From positions 1-64,000 of the forward strand of contig JAJDEP010000006.1 in NCBI GenBank assembly GCA_029259715.1: a stretch of DNA of 64,000 nucleotides, given 5' to 3'. The stretch is from Planctomycetota bacterium. GTDB taxonomy: Bacteria; Planctomycetota; B15-G4. This document shows, piece by piece, positions 8,873 to 18,102 of the stretch (its first letter is position 1; each line of letters begins with the position of its first letter). The position numbers and the translations under genes were made by a program. Under the pieces are notes generated by a model, which searched no databases, had not been told where the DNA came from, and worked only from the letters and a program-made list of their open reading frames with translations.

Positions 8873-9813
8873 GCGCTGGCACGCCCCGCATCTCCGTCGT
8901 CATCACCACCCGCAACGGTGCCGACACCATCGAGCACACGCTGCGCGGATTGACCGCCCTCGAGGCGCCCTCCGGCGGGTGGGAGCTGGTCATGGTCGAC
9001 AACGACAGCACCGACGGGACGTCCGAGATTCTGCAGCGCTACACCGACCAGCTCCCTATGGTGCTGTTGAACGAGACCCGTCGCGGCCAGACCGTCGGCC
9101 AGAACGTCGGTGCCGCCGCCGCCCGCGGCGAGCTGTTGATCTTCTCGGATGACGATTCGGTGCCGCCCCCCCACTGGTTGAAGGCCTACGAGCGCGCCGC
9201 CCGCGAGCACCCCGAGTGCGACATCTTCGGCGGGCCCGTCATCCCTCAGTGGGAGGCCGATCCGCCGCCATGGATCGACGAGTGCGTTCCCGCGGGGATC
9301 CAGGGCGTGGCCTTCGTGCGCCTCGATGCCCGGGCCGACGGACCCTTCCCGGCCAAGCGCTTCCACGGACCCAACTTCGCGTTGCGATCGACGCTCATGC
9401 AGGACCGTCGGATCTTCGACGAGACCATCGGCCCCAACGGCAACCCCGACTACGCCATGGGCAGCGAGACCGCGGTCCTGATGCAACTCCAGGCCCAGGG
9501 GCACGAGGCCTGGTTCGTCTCCGACGCTCACGTCGACCACCACGTGCTCGCCGAGCAGTTCGAGGAGAGCTGGCTGATGGGGCGGGCCGTGCGCTTCGGG
9601 CGCGGTCAACAGCGCATGCGCGAGCGCCGCTACCGGCCGAGCCACTGGCTGCCGGGCCGCCTCCCGGGACTTCTGCTCTGGAGGCTGCTGCGCACGGCCC
9701 TCGCCGCGAAAGTCTGCGGGATGCTCGGCCGCCGGCGCCAACGCTTCGTCAACAGTTGGGATCACCACCGCTACCTCGGCATGGCCCGACAGCTGCGGGA
9801 GTCGTTGAGATGA
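8869..9813 (+). CDS. Family 2 glycosyltransferase
   Basis: 314 aa. It starts at a TTG (8869) whose TTGA overlaps the previous stop; this gives an N-terminus of 'SAGTPRISVVITTRNGADTIEHTL', the classic GT-A nucleotide-binding beginning. 'VDNDSTDGT' and the metal-binding 'FSDDDSVPP' (DxD region) follow, and 'GPNGNPDYAMGSET' resembles the acceptor/catalytic region with an acidic general base. The C-terminal third has hydrophobic and basic segments that may contact the membrane. Likely transfers a sugar from an NDP donor onto a surface glycan or lipid carrier. It overlaps the next gene by ATGA, so all three genes are probably co-translated. Confidence 0.85.
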   Translation: MSAGTPRISVVITTRNGADTIEHTLRGLTALEAPSGGWELVMVDNDSTDGTSEILQRYTDQLPMVLLNETRRGQTVGQNVGAAAARGELLIFSDDDSVPPPHWLKAYERAAREHPECDIFGGPVIPQWEADPPPWIDECVPAGIQGVAFVRLDARADGPFPAKRFHGPNFALRSTLMQDRRIFDETIGPNGNPDYAMGSETAVLMQLQAQGHEAWFVSDAHVDHHVLAEQFEESWLMGRAVRFGRGQQRMRERRYRPSHWLPGRLPGLLLWRLLRTALAAKVCGMLGRRRQRFVNSWDHHRYLGMARQLRESLR

Positions 9814-11315
9814 CGGCACCGCGCGTCTTGTTCATCGGTCTCGATGCGGCGGATGAATCGCTGCTGCGCGCCTGGGCCGACGCGGGCGAACTGCCGAACG
9901 TCGCCCGCCTGCTGGCGCAGAGCCAGCGCTGCCCGACGCAGGCGCCGCCCGCCGTCTATCTCGGCGGCCTGTGGCCCTCTTTGGTGACGGGATGGCAGCC
10001 GGACCGCCACGGCTACACCTGGTGGGAGCGGCATGACCCGCAGACCTACGGCACCCGCCGCTTCCGCACCGACGACATCGAGGCCCCCACCTTCTGGCAA
10101 CGCCTCGACGACGCCGGCCTGCGCACCCTCGTGGTCGACGTGCCCTTGAGCCGTCCGGCACCCGGATTCGGCGGCGTGCACCTGGTCGACTGGGGCGCCC
10201 ACGACCCCGACCCGCGGGGCTTCGTCACCAATCCTCCCGGTCTGGCCGCCGAGATCACGGCGCGCCACGGGCAGTTCGACGCCGACAGCTGCGACCGCTT
10301 CGCCCGACGGCATCGTGGCGACGAGGGCGCCATCGTCGCCGGGCTGGTGGCGCGCATCGCCGCCCGCGAACGCCTGTTCGACGACCTGGTCCGGCGCGAA
10401 TCATGGGACCTGGCCGCCGTGGTGTTCTCGGAGTCGCATTGCGTCGGCCACCAGTGCTGGCACCTCCACGACCCCGGCCACTACGCCCACGAACGCGCGG
10501 CGACGCGCGCCGGCGATCCGATGCTGGCGGTGTACAAGGCTCTCGACGGCGCCGTCGGTCGCCTGCTCGACCACGCCGGCCCGGACACCCGGGTGATGCT
10601 GCTCGCCACCCACGGCTTCCGCACTCACCCGGATGCCGGCCACCTCGCGCCCCGGCTCGTGCGCCGCCTCGTGCGCCACCTCAGCGCGTCGCTCCCCGCC
10701 GGCCGGCCCCCGAGTTCGGGCGAACGCCTGTCGCGTCGCTGGCTGCGCACACCGCGCAAGGCGCGCAAGGCCGGCCCGGTGCGGCGCCTCGCGCGCCACG
10801 CCTTCGATCACGCCTTCGTCGTGCCCAACGGCGACGGTTGGCTCGCCCTGCGCCTCAACGTGGCCGGGCGCGACCGCTTCGGGCGCCTCGCTCCGGGCCC
10901 GCAGACCGACGCGTGGCTCGACGCCCTGCAGCACGAGTTGAGCCTGGTCCGCAACCCCGGCAGCGACCGCCCGGCCTTCAAGTCATTCCTGCGACGCGAC
11001 ACGCTCTACCGCGGTCCCCACGCCGATGACCTGGCCGACCTCTTCGCCGAATGGGACTCCAGCGCCCACTACCCGGCCCTGCACTCGCCCACCGTCGGGC
11101 GCCTCGAGGGGCCGTTGCTCGAACGGCGTACGGGTGATCACCGCCCCGAAGGTCTGGCCCTGGTCTCCGGGCCGGGACAAGAACCCGGCGACCTTGGTCG
11201 CACCCTCTCCATCACCGACCTCGCCCCGACCCTGTGCGCCTGGCTCGGTGTCGAGATGACCGACGTCGACGGTCGGGTCGCCGAGGAGTTGCTGGAACCC
11301 GCCGTCACACGCTGA
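9810..11315 (+). CDS. Alkaline-phosphatase superfamily (type I phosphodiesterase-like) protein
   Basis: 501 aa, cytoplasmic by appearance. It begins 'RVLFIGLDAADESLLRAW', the first metal-binding strand of the superfamily, and has the conserved 'GHQCWHLHDPGHY' block and a late 'LATHGFRTH' block supplying metal-ligand Asp/His positions. The usual nucleophile segment (Ser/Thr four residues before a Trp) reads 'VYLGGLWPSLVTG', with Leu at the nucleophile position. It may therefore use another residue or have altered chemistry. It overlaps the glycosyltransferase by ATGA and overlaps the convergent GGT gene by 11 nt at the 3 prime end. Possibly transfers or removes a phospho-substituent on the same glycan. 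Confidence 0.75.
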   Translation: MTAPRVLFIGLDAADESLLRAWADAGELPNVARLLAQSQRCPTQAPPAVYLGGLWPSLVTGWQPDRHGYTWWERHDPQTYGTRRFRTDDIEAPTFWQRLDDAGLRTLVVDVPLSRPAPGFGGVHLVDWGAHDPDPRGFVTNPPGLAAEITARHGQFDADSCDRFARRHRGDEGAIVAGLVARIAARERLFDDLVRRESWDLAAVVFSESHCVGHQCWHLHDPGHYAHERAATRAGDPMLAVYKALDGAVGRLLDHAGPDTRVMLLATHGFRTHPDAGHLAPRLVRRLVRHLSASLPAGRPPSSGERLSRRWLRTPRKARKAGPVRRLARHAFDHAFVVPNGDGWLALRLNVAGRDRFGRLAPGPQTDAWLDALQHELSLVRNPGSDRPAFKSFLRRDTLYRGPHADDLADLFAEWDSSAHYPALHSPTVGRLEGPLLERRTGDHRPEGLALVSGPGQEPGDLGRTLSITDLAPTLCAWLGVEMTDVDGRVAEELLEPAVTR

Positions 11316-12780
11316 GCGCGCAGCCGTCGCGGCGGGAGTCGCCCCAACCGCCCCACTCGGGATCGATGGCGTGCACGCCGCCGAAGTACAGGTGCGGGGC
11401 GGCCCACTCGAACACGTTCCAGCGCTCGGCCAACGCGGCCACGGTCGCGGCGTCGTAGCCCGGCTCGAGCTGCACCGTCTCGCCGTCCCAGAAGATGCGC
11501 GGGCGCTCCACGGCGGCGTCCACCGCCAGGCCGAAGTCGACGACCTCGCTGAGCACGTGCACCAGCGCCATGCGGATGCGCTTGCTGCCGCCCGTGCCGA
11601 ACACCAGCCGGGGCCGGCCGTCCTCGAGCAGGATCGACGGCGCCATCATCGACGCCACCCGCTCGCCCGGCGGCCGTTCGCCGAAGCCCTCCGGCACCAG
11701 GTCGTCCTCGCCCAGCATGTTGCTGAGCATGATGCCGGTGCCCGGCACGATGGAGCCGCTGCCCTCGCCGTTGCTGAGGCTCATGGCAGCCGCGGCCCCC
11801 TCCGCGTCGGTGACGCTGAGGTGGGTCGTGCCCTTGCTCGTGGCCCGGGCACGCAGGGTGTCGACCTGCTGCTGCACCTGCACCATGCGCACCAGGTGCT
11901 CCGGCGTGCCGTGGCCCCCGGCCGCCAGGGGCGCCTGGGACAACAAGCGCAACGACTCGCCGATGAGCGGACCGCCCAGGGACGGCTCGGTGTTGGTCAG
12001 CAACGTGCGACCGCGGTAATCGATGGACAAGGGCTCGCGCTCGATGACCCGGTAGGCCGCCAGGTCCGCCGCCGTGATCAGGCCGCCGCCCGCCTCCATC
12101 TCCGCCGCCAGCGCCTGGGCGACCTCACCCTCGTAGAAGCAGCGGTCGCCTTCGACGGCCAGCACTTCGAGGAAGTCGGCCAGGTCCCGACTGACCAGTC
12201 GCTCGCCCGCTTGCAGCGCCTTGCCCCCCGGCGCGAAGAGTTCGGCGCACCGTTCGGTGGAGGCGTTGATGCCCTCCAGGATGCCCAACGTGTAGGCCTG
12301 GAAGCGGTCGAGCGTGAAGCCCTCACGGGCCAGGGTCACGGTGGGCGCCAGGACCTCGGCCAGGGGCAACCGGCCGAGCCGCTCGTGCAGGTGGACCAGC
12401 CCCCGCAGGACGCCCGGCACGGCGCACGAACCGAGACCGATGTGGAAGTGCTGGTCGGCCTCGCCGAAGCGCAGGGTCACGGCGTCCATGCGCGGCGGCT
12501 CCTGCGAACGCCGCCCGCGTCCGGGCATGTCGACGAAGAAGTCGAACAGCGTGGCGTGCCCCTGGGCCGTGCGCGCCAGGCAGTACCCGCCGCCCCCCAG
12601 GCTGGTGAGTCCCGCCTCGGCCAGCGACGCCGCGAAGCCACCCGCCACGATGGCGTCGAAGGCGTTGCCCCCGGCGGACAGCATGTCGGCGGCGGCCTGG
12701 GCTACGAGCCGATGGCCCGCCGCAACATGGCCGCGGCCCGGGGCACCACCTTCACGACGCCTGTTCGTCGTCTTCGGCAT
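11305..12780 (-). CDS. ggt: Gamma-glutamyltransferase family protein
   Basis: 491 aa Ntn-hydrolase. 'KGTTHLSVTDAEGAAAAMSLS' contains the autoprocessing TTH site where the small subunit begins; 'GEGSGSIVPGTGIMLSNML' and 'MAPSILLEDGRPRLVFGTGGS' are the conserved small-subunit substrate-binding loops. The N-terminus 'HVAAGHRLVAQAAADMLSAGGNAFDA' is typical. No convincing signal peptide is visible with this start, so export is uncertain, unlike classical periplasmic GGT. The ATG overlaps the TGA of the upstream PHP lipoprotein gene (TGATG), so the two are coupled. It would hydrolyse or transfer gamma-glutamyl groups; the precise substrate (glutathione or another) is open. Confidence 0.85.
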   Translation of the reverse strand: MPKTTNRRREGGAPGRGHVAAGHRLVAQAAADMLSAGGNAFDAIVAGGFAASLAEAGLTSLGGGGYCLARTAQGHATLFDFFVDMPGRGRRSQEPPRMDAVTLRFGEADQHFHIGLGSCAVPGVLRGLVHLHERLGRLPLAEVLAPTVTLAREGFTLDRFQAYTLGILEGINASTERCAELFAPGGKALQAGERLVSRDLADFLEVLAVEGDRCFYEGEVAQALAAEMEAGGGLITAADLAAYRVIEREPLSIDYRGRTLLTNTEPSLGGPLIGESLRLLSQAPLAAGGHGTPEHLVRMVQVQQQVDTLRARATSKGTTHLSVTDAEGAAAAMSLSNGEGSGSIVPGTGIMLSNMLGEDDLVPEGFGERPPGERVASMMAPSILLEDGRPRLVFGTGGSKRIRMALVHVLSEVVDFGLAVDAAVERPRIFWDGETVQLEPGYDAATVAALAERWNVFEWAAPHLYFGGVHAIDPEWGGWGDSRRDGCALSV

Positions 12781-15488
12781 CAGCGCGGCGCCGGGGACCC
12801 GTGGCGTTCGAGAGCCTCGGCGCCCGTGAGTCCGTCGCTCCCGTCGGCGCCGTCGCCGAGGCGCACGGGGCTGGTCCAGGCCAGCTCGCCGTCGGCGAAC
12901 TCGATGCGCGCGTAGGCGAAGCGTGATCCGTGCGCGGGGACGTCGACCACGAACGGTGCCACGATGCGCGTCGACCCGCCCGGCCGCGACGACCCGGAGA
13001 TCCACACCGTATCCTCCACACCGTCGACGATGAGGCGCACGAGGTTCACCGCACGGTCGAAGCCGTCGACGGTCACCTCGAGCGGCTGCGGTCCGGGCGG
13101 CGCCTGGGCGCTGGTGCCCATGGGATGGCCGCCCCACTCCATCCACACCGAGGCGGGCACGGTACTGCCGAAGGCGAGGCGCCCGTGCAACGCGTCGAAG
13201 ACGCCCGCCCGGGACAGCTCGTCGACCCACACCCCCGCGAAGGCACCGAACGACGACTGGTGGTCGCTCGACGCTACGAAGCCGAAGTGCAGATCGCGGG
13301 CGAGATGCGGCCGCGCGAACTTCCACGGCTTGAAGCCCTGCATGGCCCGCGGCGCATCATGGGCCTCGGACGAGCCGCGGTAGCCCTGGAACACTTCCAC
13401 CACCCGATCGAAGGCCGGGTCGAAGTCGCGCCAGTCGAGGGAGGCGTTGTCGCCGGACAGCATGCCGGCGGGCGTGTGCGGGATGGTGAGCGCCTCCCCC
13501 GCCTGCAGCCGCTGCCACAGCTCATCGATGGACTCGGCGTAGGCGTCGTCGCGGTACGGGTGGTGGTGATCGGGGTAGCCGACGAGGGGCGGGCCGCCGC
13601 CCCGGGCGATGACGTTGCGGTGCCCCGACCCCACCACCGCCCGCTCGTAGCCGCGCAGCGCGACCATGCGGCCGGGCGCGTCCATGGCGTCGGCCAGGGC
13701 GGCCGAGCGGTGCCAGTCGTACGCCGTCATGTGCTCGAAGTGGTCGGTGACGGCGAGGAAGTCGAGCCCGCCCACGTCCCAAGCGTAGCGGTAGGCGTCC
13801 GCCAACGAACCGTCCCAGTTCATCGAGCAGCGTGAGATGTCGGTGTGCCGGTGCAGGTCGCCGAGGGCGAGCGTGAGCGTGCGGCCGTCGGGGAGGGTGC
13901 GCGTCGGGGCCGTGCGGGGCGCTGCCCCATTCGGCCCTTCCCCCTTCGATGCGGCACCGTTCCGCGCAGCACGCTGCGGGGCCTCACCGAGGGTTCGCCA
14001 CACACCGGGCGCGGGCCACCCGACGACCGGCTCCGTGCGCCCACCGAAGGTGACGCGGGTGGGCGTCTCGCCGGCGACGGGCTCCCACCAGCCGATGGGC
14101 GCCCACCAGTTGCCCTGGGCGTCGGGCGTCGGCGGCTTGTCGTGGCTGTTGATGCGGCCGTCGCCGGTCACCGCCCACACGGTCCAGCCGTCGGGGCGCG
14201 CGACCACGGCCGCCGGCGCATCGAGCCGACCGCGACTGCCGGCGAGGGGCTCGGGCGTGGTCCACGCCGTCCCGTCCCAGTGAGTGCGGTATTCGGTCCA
14301 CGCGGCGTGGCGCCAGCCGACCGGGCCGCGACCATTGCGCGGATGCGCGGCGAAGGCCGGGTCGCCCGGGTCGTCGACCTTTCCATCGAGGTTGAGGCCG
14401 CGGAAGAAGAGCGTGCCGCCGGCGGCGAGGCGCGGTTGGTCGACGTCGCCGGCCAGGGGCGCGCCGATCGAGTCGGCCGGTTGCACGGCGAGCGGCGCCA
14501 CGCGTCCCTCCTCGATGCACACCACCTCGATGGTCCGCTCGATGTGCAACGCCTGGGCCGGGTCGTTGGTGGCCCCCTCGCGGCCCCACCCGGCGGGCGC
14601 CACGTCGTAGGCGAGGTAGAGGCGGTTGCCGTCCACGGCCAGGGAAGGGTGTGCCTCGAAGCGCGGAGTGTCCGTGACGCGTTGCGGATCATCAGGCCTC
14701 ATGATCCCATGAAAGACTCCGAAGCCGACGCGGGCGATGTACACATCGAAGTCGCCGTCGATGGCGGCGTCCCACGCGATGACGAAGCTGGGCGGTGCGA
14801 AGTCATCCCCATCGCGATCCCAGGTCCACTCGCTGAACGCGACCACCGTGGGAGCCCAGCCCGAACCGGTGGCGGCCGAGACGATCATGGGCTCGTCCCA
14901 CGTGCCGTCCGGGAATCGGTAGCGCATGACGATGACGAGCCCCTGCGCCGAGACTTCACGCCAGACGGCCAACACGTCTCCCTCCGGGCCGCTCGCGAGG
15001 GCGGGATCGGTGACGTTCACGCCCGCCGAACCTCCTATCTTGAGCGTCGGCCCCGGCGTTCCCGCAGCCCCTTCGAGCGACCGCGTGAAGAGGTGCCAGC
15101 CGTCCGGCGTCTCCTCGACCCAGGCGGCGACTACCTCGTCGTCCAGGGCTGCCAACGCCGTGCCGAGCAGACGGCCTTCGCCCTCGCGCACCACGATGGG
15201 TGCGTCGGGACCCGGCTCCAGCCGCTGCACCGAGAGGACGTCCTGCTTGCCGGTCCAGGCCTGGGTCGCCATCCACACCGCCCCCTTGGCATCCATGGCC
15301 AGGGCGGGGAAGTCGACGTCGCCGCCGGGCGACTCGGACGCGTCGCGCACGGGCGATGGTGCTTCGGGCGAACACCCCACGCCGAGCACCACTGTCGTCA
15401 CCACCGTCGTCACCAGCGCCACGCTGGCGAGGACCGTGAGGGCGCGACGCCTCAGCACGGTGCGCGGCGACGGGGGAAGACGGTTCAC
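12780..15488 (-). CDS. Lipoprotein with PHP/DUF3604-type metal-dependent domain
   Basis: 902 aa. GTG start at 15488; the N-terminal 'ALTVLASVALVTTVVTTVVLGVGC' ends in a lipobox Cys. Residues about 50-500 contain repeated bladed segments ('VWMATQAW', 'VVAAWVEETPDGWHLFTRSL') resembling a sialidase/BNR propeller. The C-terminal half has 'GDLHRHTDISRC', 'FLAVTDHFEHM' and 'IPHTPAGM ... VVEVFQGYRGSSEA', the His/Asp-rich motifs of the PHP-like DUF3604 family. It likely faces the periplasm and cleaves a phosphoester or acts as a metal-dependent hydrolase. TAGAAT sits 6 nt before the GTG, suggesting a leaderless mRNA. Confidence 0.8.
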   Translation of the reverse strand: MNRLPPSPRTVLRRRALTVLASVALVTTVVTTVVLGVGCSPEAPSPVRDASESPGGDVDFPALAMDAKGAVWMATQAWTGKQDVLSVQRLEPGPDAPIVVREGEGRLLGTALAALDDEVVAAWVEETPDGWHLFTRSLEGAAGTPGPTLKIGGSAGVNVTDPALASGPEGDVLAVWREVSAQGLVIVMRYRFPDGTWDEPMIVSAATGSGWAPTVVAFSEWTWDRDGDDFAPPSFVIAWDAAIDGDFDVYIARVGFGVFHGIMRPDDPQRVTDTPRFEAHPSLAVDGNRLYLAYDVAPAGWGREGATNDPAQALHIERTIEVVCIEEGRVAPLAVQPADSIGAPLAGDVDQPRLAAGGTLFFRGLNLDGKVDDPGDPAFAAHPRNGRGPVGWRHAAWTEYRTHWDGTAWTTPEPLAGSRGRLDAPAAVVARPDGWTVWAVTGDGRINSHDKPPTPDAQGNWWAPIGWWEPVAGETPTRVTFGGRTEPVVGWPAPGVWRTLGEAPQRAARNGAASKGEGPNGAAPRTAPTRTLPDGRTLTLALGDLHRHTDISRCSMNWDGSLADAYRYAWDVGGLDFLAVTDHFEHMTAYDWHRSAALADAMDAPGRMVALRGYERAVVGSGHRNVIARGGGPPLVGYPDHHHPYRDDAYAESIDELWQRLQAGEALTIPHTPAGMLSGDNASLDWRDFDPAFDRVVEVFQGYRGSSEAHDAPRAMQGFKPWKFARPHLARDLHFGFVASSDHQSSFGAFAGVWVDELSRAGVFDALHGRLAFGSTVPASVWMEWGGHPMGTSAQAPPGPQPLEVTVDGFDRAVNLVRLIVDGVEDTVWISGSSRPGGSTRIVAPFVVDVPAHGSRFAYARIEFADGELAWTSPVRLGDGADGSDGLTGAEALERHGSPAPR

Positions 15489-15494
15489 GTCGCG

Positions 15495-15500
15495 ATTCTA
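15495..15500 (-). promoter_or_regulatory. -10 box of a probable leaderless mRNA
   Basis: On the minus strand TAGAAT is followed by CGCGAC and then the GTG start at 15488. With a 6-7 nt -10 to start-site distance, transcription would begin at the GTG itself. No Shine-Dalgarno is possible in such a transcript. Confidence 0.45.
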
Positions 15501-15589
15501 GGGGACGCGGGGCGCCGAACGGCAGGTCCTGGGATGCCACCGATCCACAGGCACGGGGCGCGCGACACACCCGCTTGCCGGACCTCGCA

Positions 15590-15595
15590 TAGAAT
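15590..15595 (+). promoter_or_regulatory. -10 box TAGAAT for the FAD oxidoreductase gene
   Basis: TAGAAT lies 27 nt before the ATG at 15623 and is followed by a proper Shine-Dalgarno (GAGGA at 15612-15616). This is a conventional leadered counterpart of the leaderless box on the opposite strand. Confidence 0.45.
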
Positions 15596-15622
15596 GGGCG
15601 CCCCCCGCCTGCGAGGACTGCC

Positions 15623-17332
15623 ATGCCGACCCGTCGCCAAGTCCTCTCCGGCGGACTCGCCGCGCTGTCCTGGGGCCTCCTCGGTCAGCGCGCGCTGGCG
15701 GCCGGCATGCCCGGCCTGACCGCGAGTCTCCCGAGGCCCGCCGCGTGGCGCCCTGTGGGACCGGGCAGCCCCCTGGCCGAGATCCCGCGGCATCCCCACT
15801 CGCAGCTCATCGCGGGCCTGCCGTTCGACACCCGGTTCACCGGCGACTCCTGGCGCGACCCGACCATCCCGTTCCACTCGAACGCACCGGTGGAGCCGCC
15901 CGAGCCGAGCGAAGTGGTCGACGTGGTGGTGGTGGGCGGCGGCATCTCGGGACTGTCGACCGCGTGGCTGCTGCGCGAGCACAAGCCCATCGTGTTCGAC
16001 CTGCGCGAGCGCTTCGGCGGAGTCGCCATGGGCGAGACCTGGGACGGCGTGCCTTACTCACTGGGCAGCGCCTATGTGATCACGCCCGACGAGGGTTCCT
16101 TCCTCGAGCGCTTCTACAAGGAGCTCGGAGTCGACGCGCTGCGACGCGAGAGCTGGCCCCCCGACCCCGTCGAGCTCGGCGGCGAGATCGTGGGCGACTT
16201 CTGGACCGGCGAGGGATTGCCCGAGGACGAGCAACGCGCTCTGCTGGCCTACCGCGGCGCCGTGCGCTACATGGCTGGCGACGGCTATCCCGAGATCCCC
16301 CTGTCCGACGACCCCGAGAGCGCGGCCTGGGTGCTCGAGCTGGACGGCTTCACGTTCCGCGAAGATCTCGAGCGACGCATGGGCATGCCGCTCACGCCGC
16401 TCCTCGCGGCCGGCGTCCAGGCCTATTTCTACAGCTCGTTCTGTGCCGGCATCGACGAGATCTCGGCCGCCGCCGGCTGGAATTTCCTGGCCGCCGAGGA
16501 GTTCGGTCGTTGGGTCTTCCCAGGCGGCAACGGCGCCCTTGTGGCTGCACTGCACGAACGGCTGGCGCAACTCGAGGGGACCACCGAGCGGCCCCGCCTG
16601 CGTCCGAGCTGTCCCGTGGTTGACGTGCGCCCCTCAGGCGACGACGTGTTGGTGACCTGGCGTCACCCCGACGGCGGCGTCTACTCCGTCAAGGCCCGGC
16701 ACGTGGTCATGGCCGGCAGCAAGCACATCGCCAAGGACATCATCCACGGCCTGCCCGAGCTCGACCCGGAGAAGTGGGACGCCATGCGCGCCCTGGGGAC
16801 CGGCGCCTACCTGGTGGCGAACGTGCTGCTCAACGGCCCCATCGACAGTCGCTTCTACGACATGTTCCTCGTCGGCGACGCAGGATTCCCCATGGACTCG
16901 GGCGACGTCGCCACCGAGCGTCCCGTGATCGACGTGCTGCGCGGCGACTATGCCGCTCCCAACCACGACGGGCGCAGCGTGCTGCAACTCTACTGGCCCT
17001 TGCCGTTCGTGAGCGCCCGCGGGCAGTTGCTGAACGAGGGCTACGAACCCCAGGCCGAGCGGCTCGCCCCGCAGTTGCGCGAGACCCTGGCCCTGCTCGG
17101 CATCGAGGAGAGCCGCATCGAGCAGATCCGACTCGTCCGCTGGGGCCACGGCGTGCCCATCGCGCGCCGCGGGTTCATCCTCGAGGGCGACGCCGACGCG
17201 ATGCGCCGTCCCATCGGCGGGCGCATCCACTTCGTGAACCAGGACAATTGGGCCCTCCCGGCCGTGGAGAACTCGGTCCTCGACGCGCAGGCGACGGCGG
17301 CCATGATCGAACGGCACCTGGGGGCCCGGTGA
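15623..17332 (+). CDS. Tat-exported FAD-dependent amine oxidoreductase-like protein
   Basis: 569 aa. The N-terminus 'MPTRRQVLSGGLAALSWGLLGQRALA' has a twin-arginine motif and AxA cleavage site, so folded export is likely. A Rossmann FAD site 'VVVVGGGISGLSTAWLL' starts near residue 96, followed by 'FDLRERFGGVA'. The C-terminal 'HFVNQDNWALPAVENSVLDAQ' matches the FAD-contacting end of amine oxidases and spermidine dehydrogenase-like enzymes. It may oxidise a polyamine or related amine in the periplasm; the electron acceptor is unknown. A similar NAD(P)-binding annotation is common for this family. Good RBS (GAGGA) and TAGAAT box upstream. Confidence 0.75.
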   Translation: MPTRRQVLSGGLAALSWGLLGQRALAAGMPGLTASLPRPAAWRPVGPGSPLAEIPRHPHSQLIAGLPFDTRFTGDSWRDPTIPFHSNAPVEPPEPSEVVDVVVVGGGISGLSTAWLLREHKPIVFDLRERFGGVAMGETWDGVPYSLGSAYVITPDEGSFLERFYKELGVDALRRESWPPDPVELGGEIVGDFWTGEGLPEDEQRALLAYRGAVRYMAGDGYPEIPLSDDPESAAWVLELDGFTFREDLERRMGMPLTPLLAAGVQAYFYSSFCAGIDEISAAAGWNFLAAEEFGRWVFPGGNGALVAALHERLAQLEGTTERPRLRPSCPVVDVRPSGDDVLVTWRHPDGGVYSVKARHVVMAGSKHIAKDIIHGLPELDPEKWDAMRALGTGAYLVANVLLNGPIDSRFYDMFLVGDAGFPMDSGDVATERPVIDVLRGDYAAPNHDGRSVLQLYWPLPFVSARGQLLNEGYEPQAERLAPQLRETLALLGIEESRIEQIRLVRWGHGVPIARRGFILEGDADAMRRPIGGRIHFVNQDNWALPAVENSVLDAQATAAMIERHLGAR

Positions 17333-17448
17333 AGCGGGCCGCGGCACCGCCATCCCTCGGCCGCGCGCCGACCCTCCCTGCGGTGGCCCGCAGCGGACCC
17401 GGATGTTGAAATGGTCGCCACGCCACACGGCACAGGGGGGGGCAGACC

Positions 17449-18102
17449 ATGCTTGCACGTCAGCAGTCGGCAGCGCTCGGTCGAGCAGCAACGAGAGGCG
17501 CCGCTTGCGCGCTCGCCTTGATGGTCATGCTGACCGGGGCCGCGGGGTGCGGCTCGACCGGAATCGGCGGCGGTGACAACCCCGGCTTCCTGAGCGACTA
17601 CTCATCCCTCGGTCCGGCCCAGCCGGGCATGGCCTGGTTCGGGGATGACCCCGACCTCGGCGCCTACGAGGGCTTCGTGATCCTCAACACCAGGGTCTTC
17701 CTGCACGACGAGGCCCCGGGCCACGGGACCGGCTTGAGGGAACTCATCGGCTTCACCAACGCGCGCCTGCGGGTGGCCCTCGAGGGCGGCTACCGCGTGG
17801 AGAACGTCGCCAACGACGGCATCGCCATGATCCGCGTCGCCCTGACCAACCTCTCCGACGACTCGCCGGCCCTCGACGACGTCGACGACGCGGTGGTCTC
17901 CGGCGCCGGGCTCACCGGACTGGCCATCGAAGGGGAAGTGCTCGACCCGGCCACACGCCGGCCGGTCGCCGTGATCATCGAGCCCATCGCCGAGGTGAAG
18001 CTCACGGCCGGGGGCCTCAGCCATCGCGGCAACGCCGAGACGGCCATCAACGCCTTCGCCGAACGCCTGCGCCGAGCCATCGACAAAGCCCATGGACGAT
18101 AA
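17449..18102 (+). CDS. DUF3313-like lipoprotein
   Basis: 217 aa. The signal 'ACALALMVMLTGAAGC' gives a lipobox Cys at residue 34. The body contains 'FLSDYSSLGPAQPGMAWFGDDPDL', the start signature of the DUF3313 family, and ends with 'FAERLRRAIDKAHGR'. These lipoproteins are of unknown function and resemble outer-membrane accessory lipoproteins. An A/G-rich stretch (AGGGGGGGGCAGA) precedes the ATG. The 3 prime end overlaps the next gene by 11 nt, so the two are probably co-transcribed. Confidence 0.75.
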   Translation: MLARQQSAALGRAATRGAACALALMVMLTGAAGCGSTGIGGGDNPGFLSDYSSLGPAQPGMAWFGDDPDLGAYEGFVILNTRVFLHDEAPGHGTGLRELIGFTNARLRVALEGGYRVENVANDGIAMIRVALTNLSDDSPALDDVDDAVVSGAGLTGLAIEGEVLDPATRRPVAVIIEPIAEVKLTAGGLSHRGNAETAINAFAERLRRAIDKAHGR

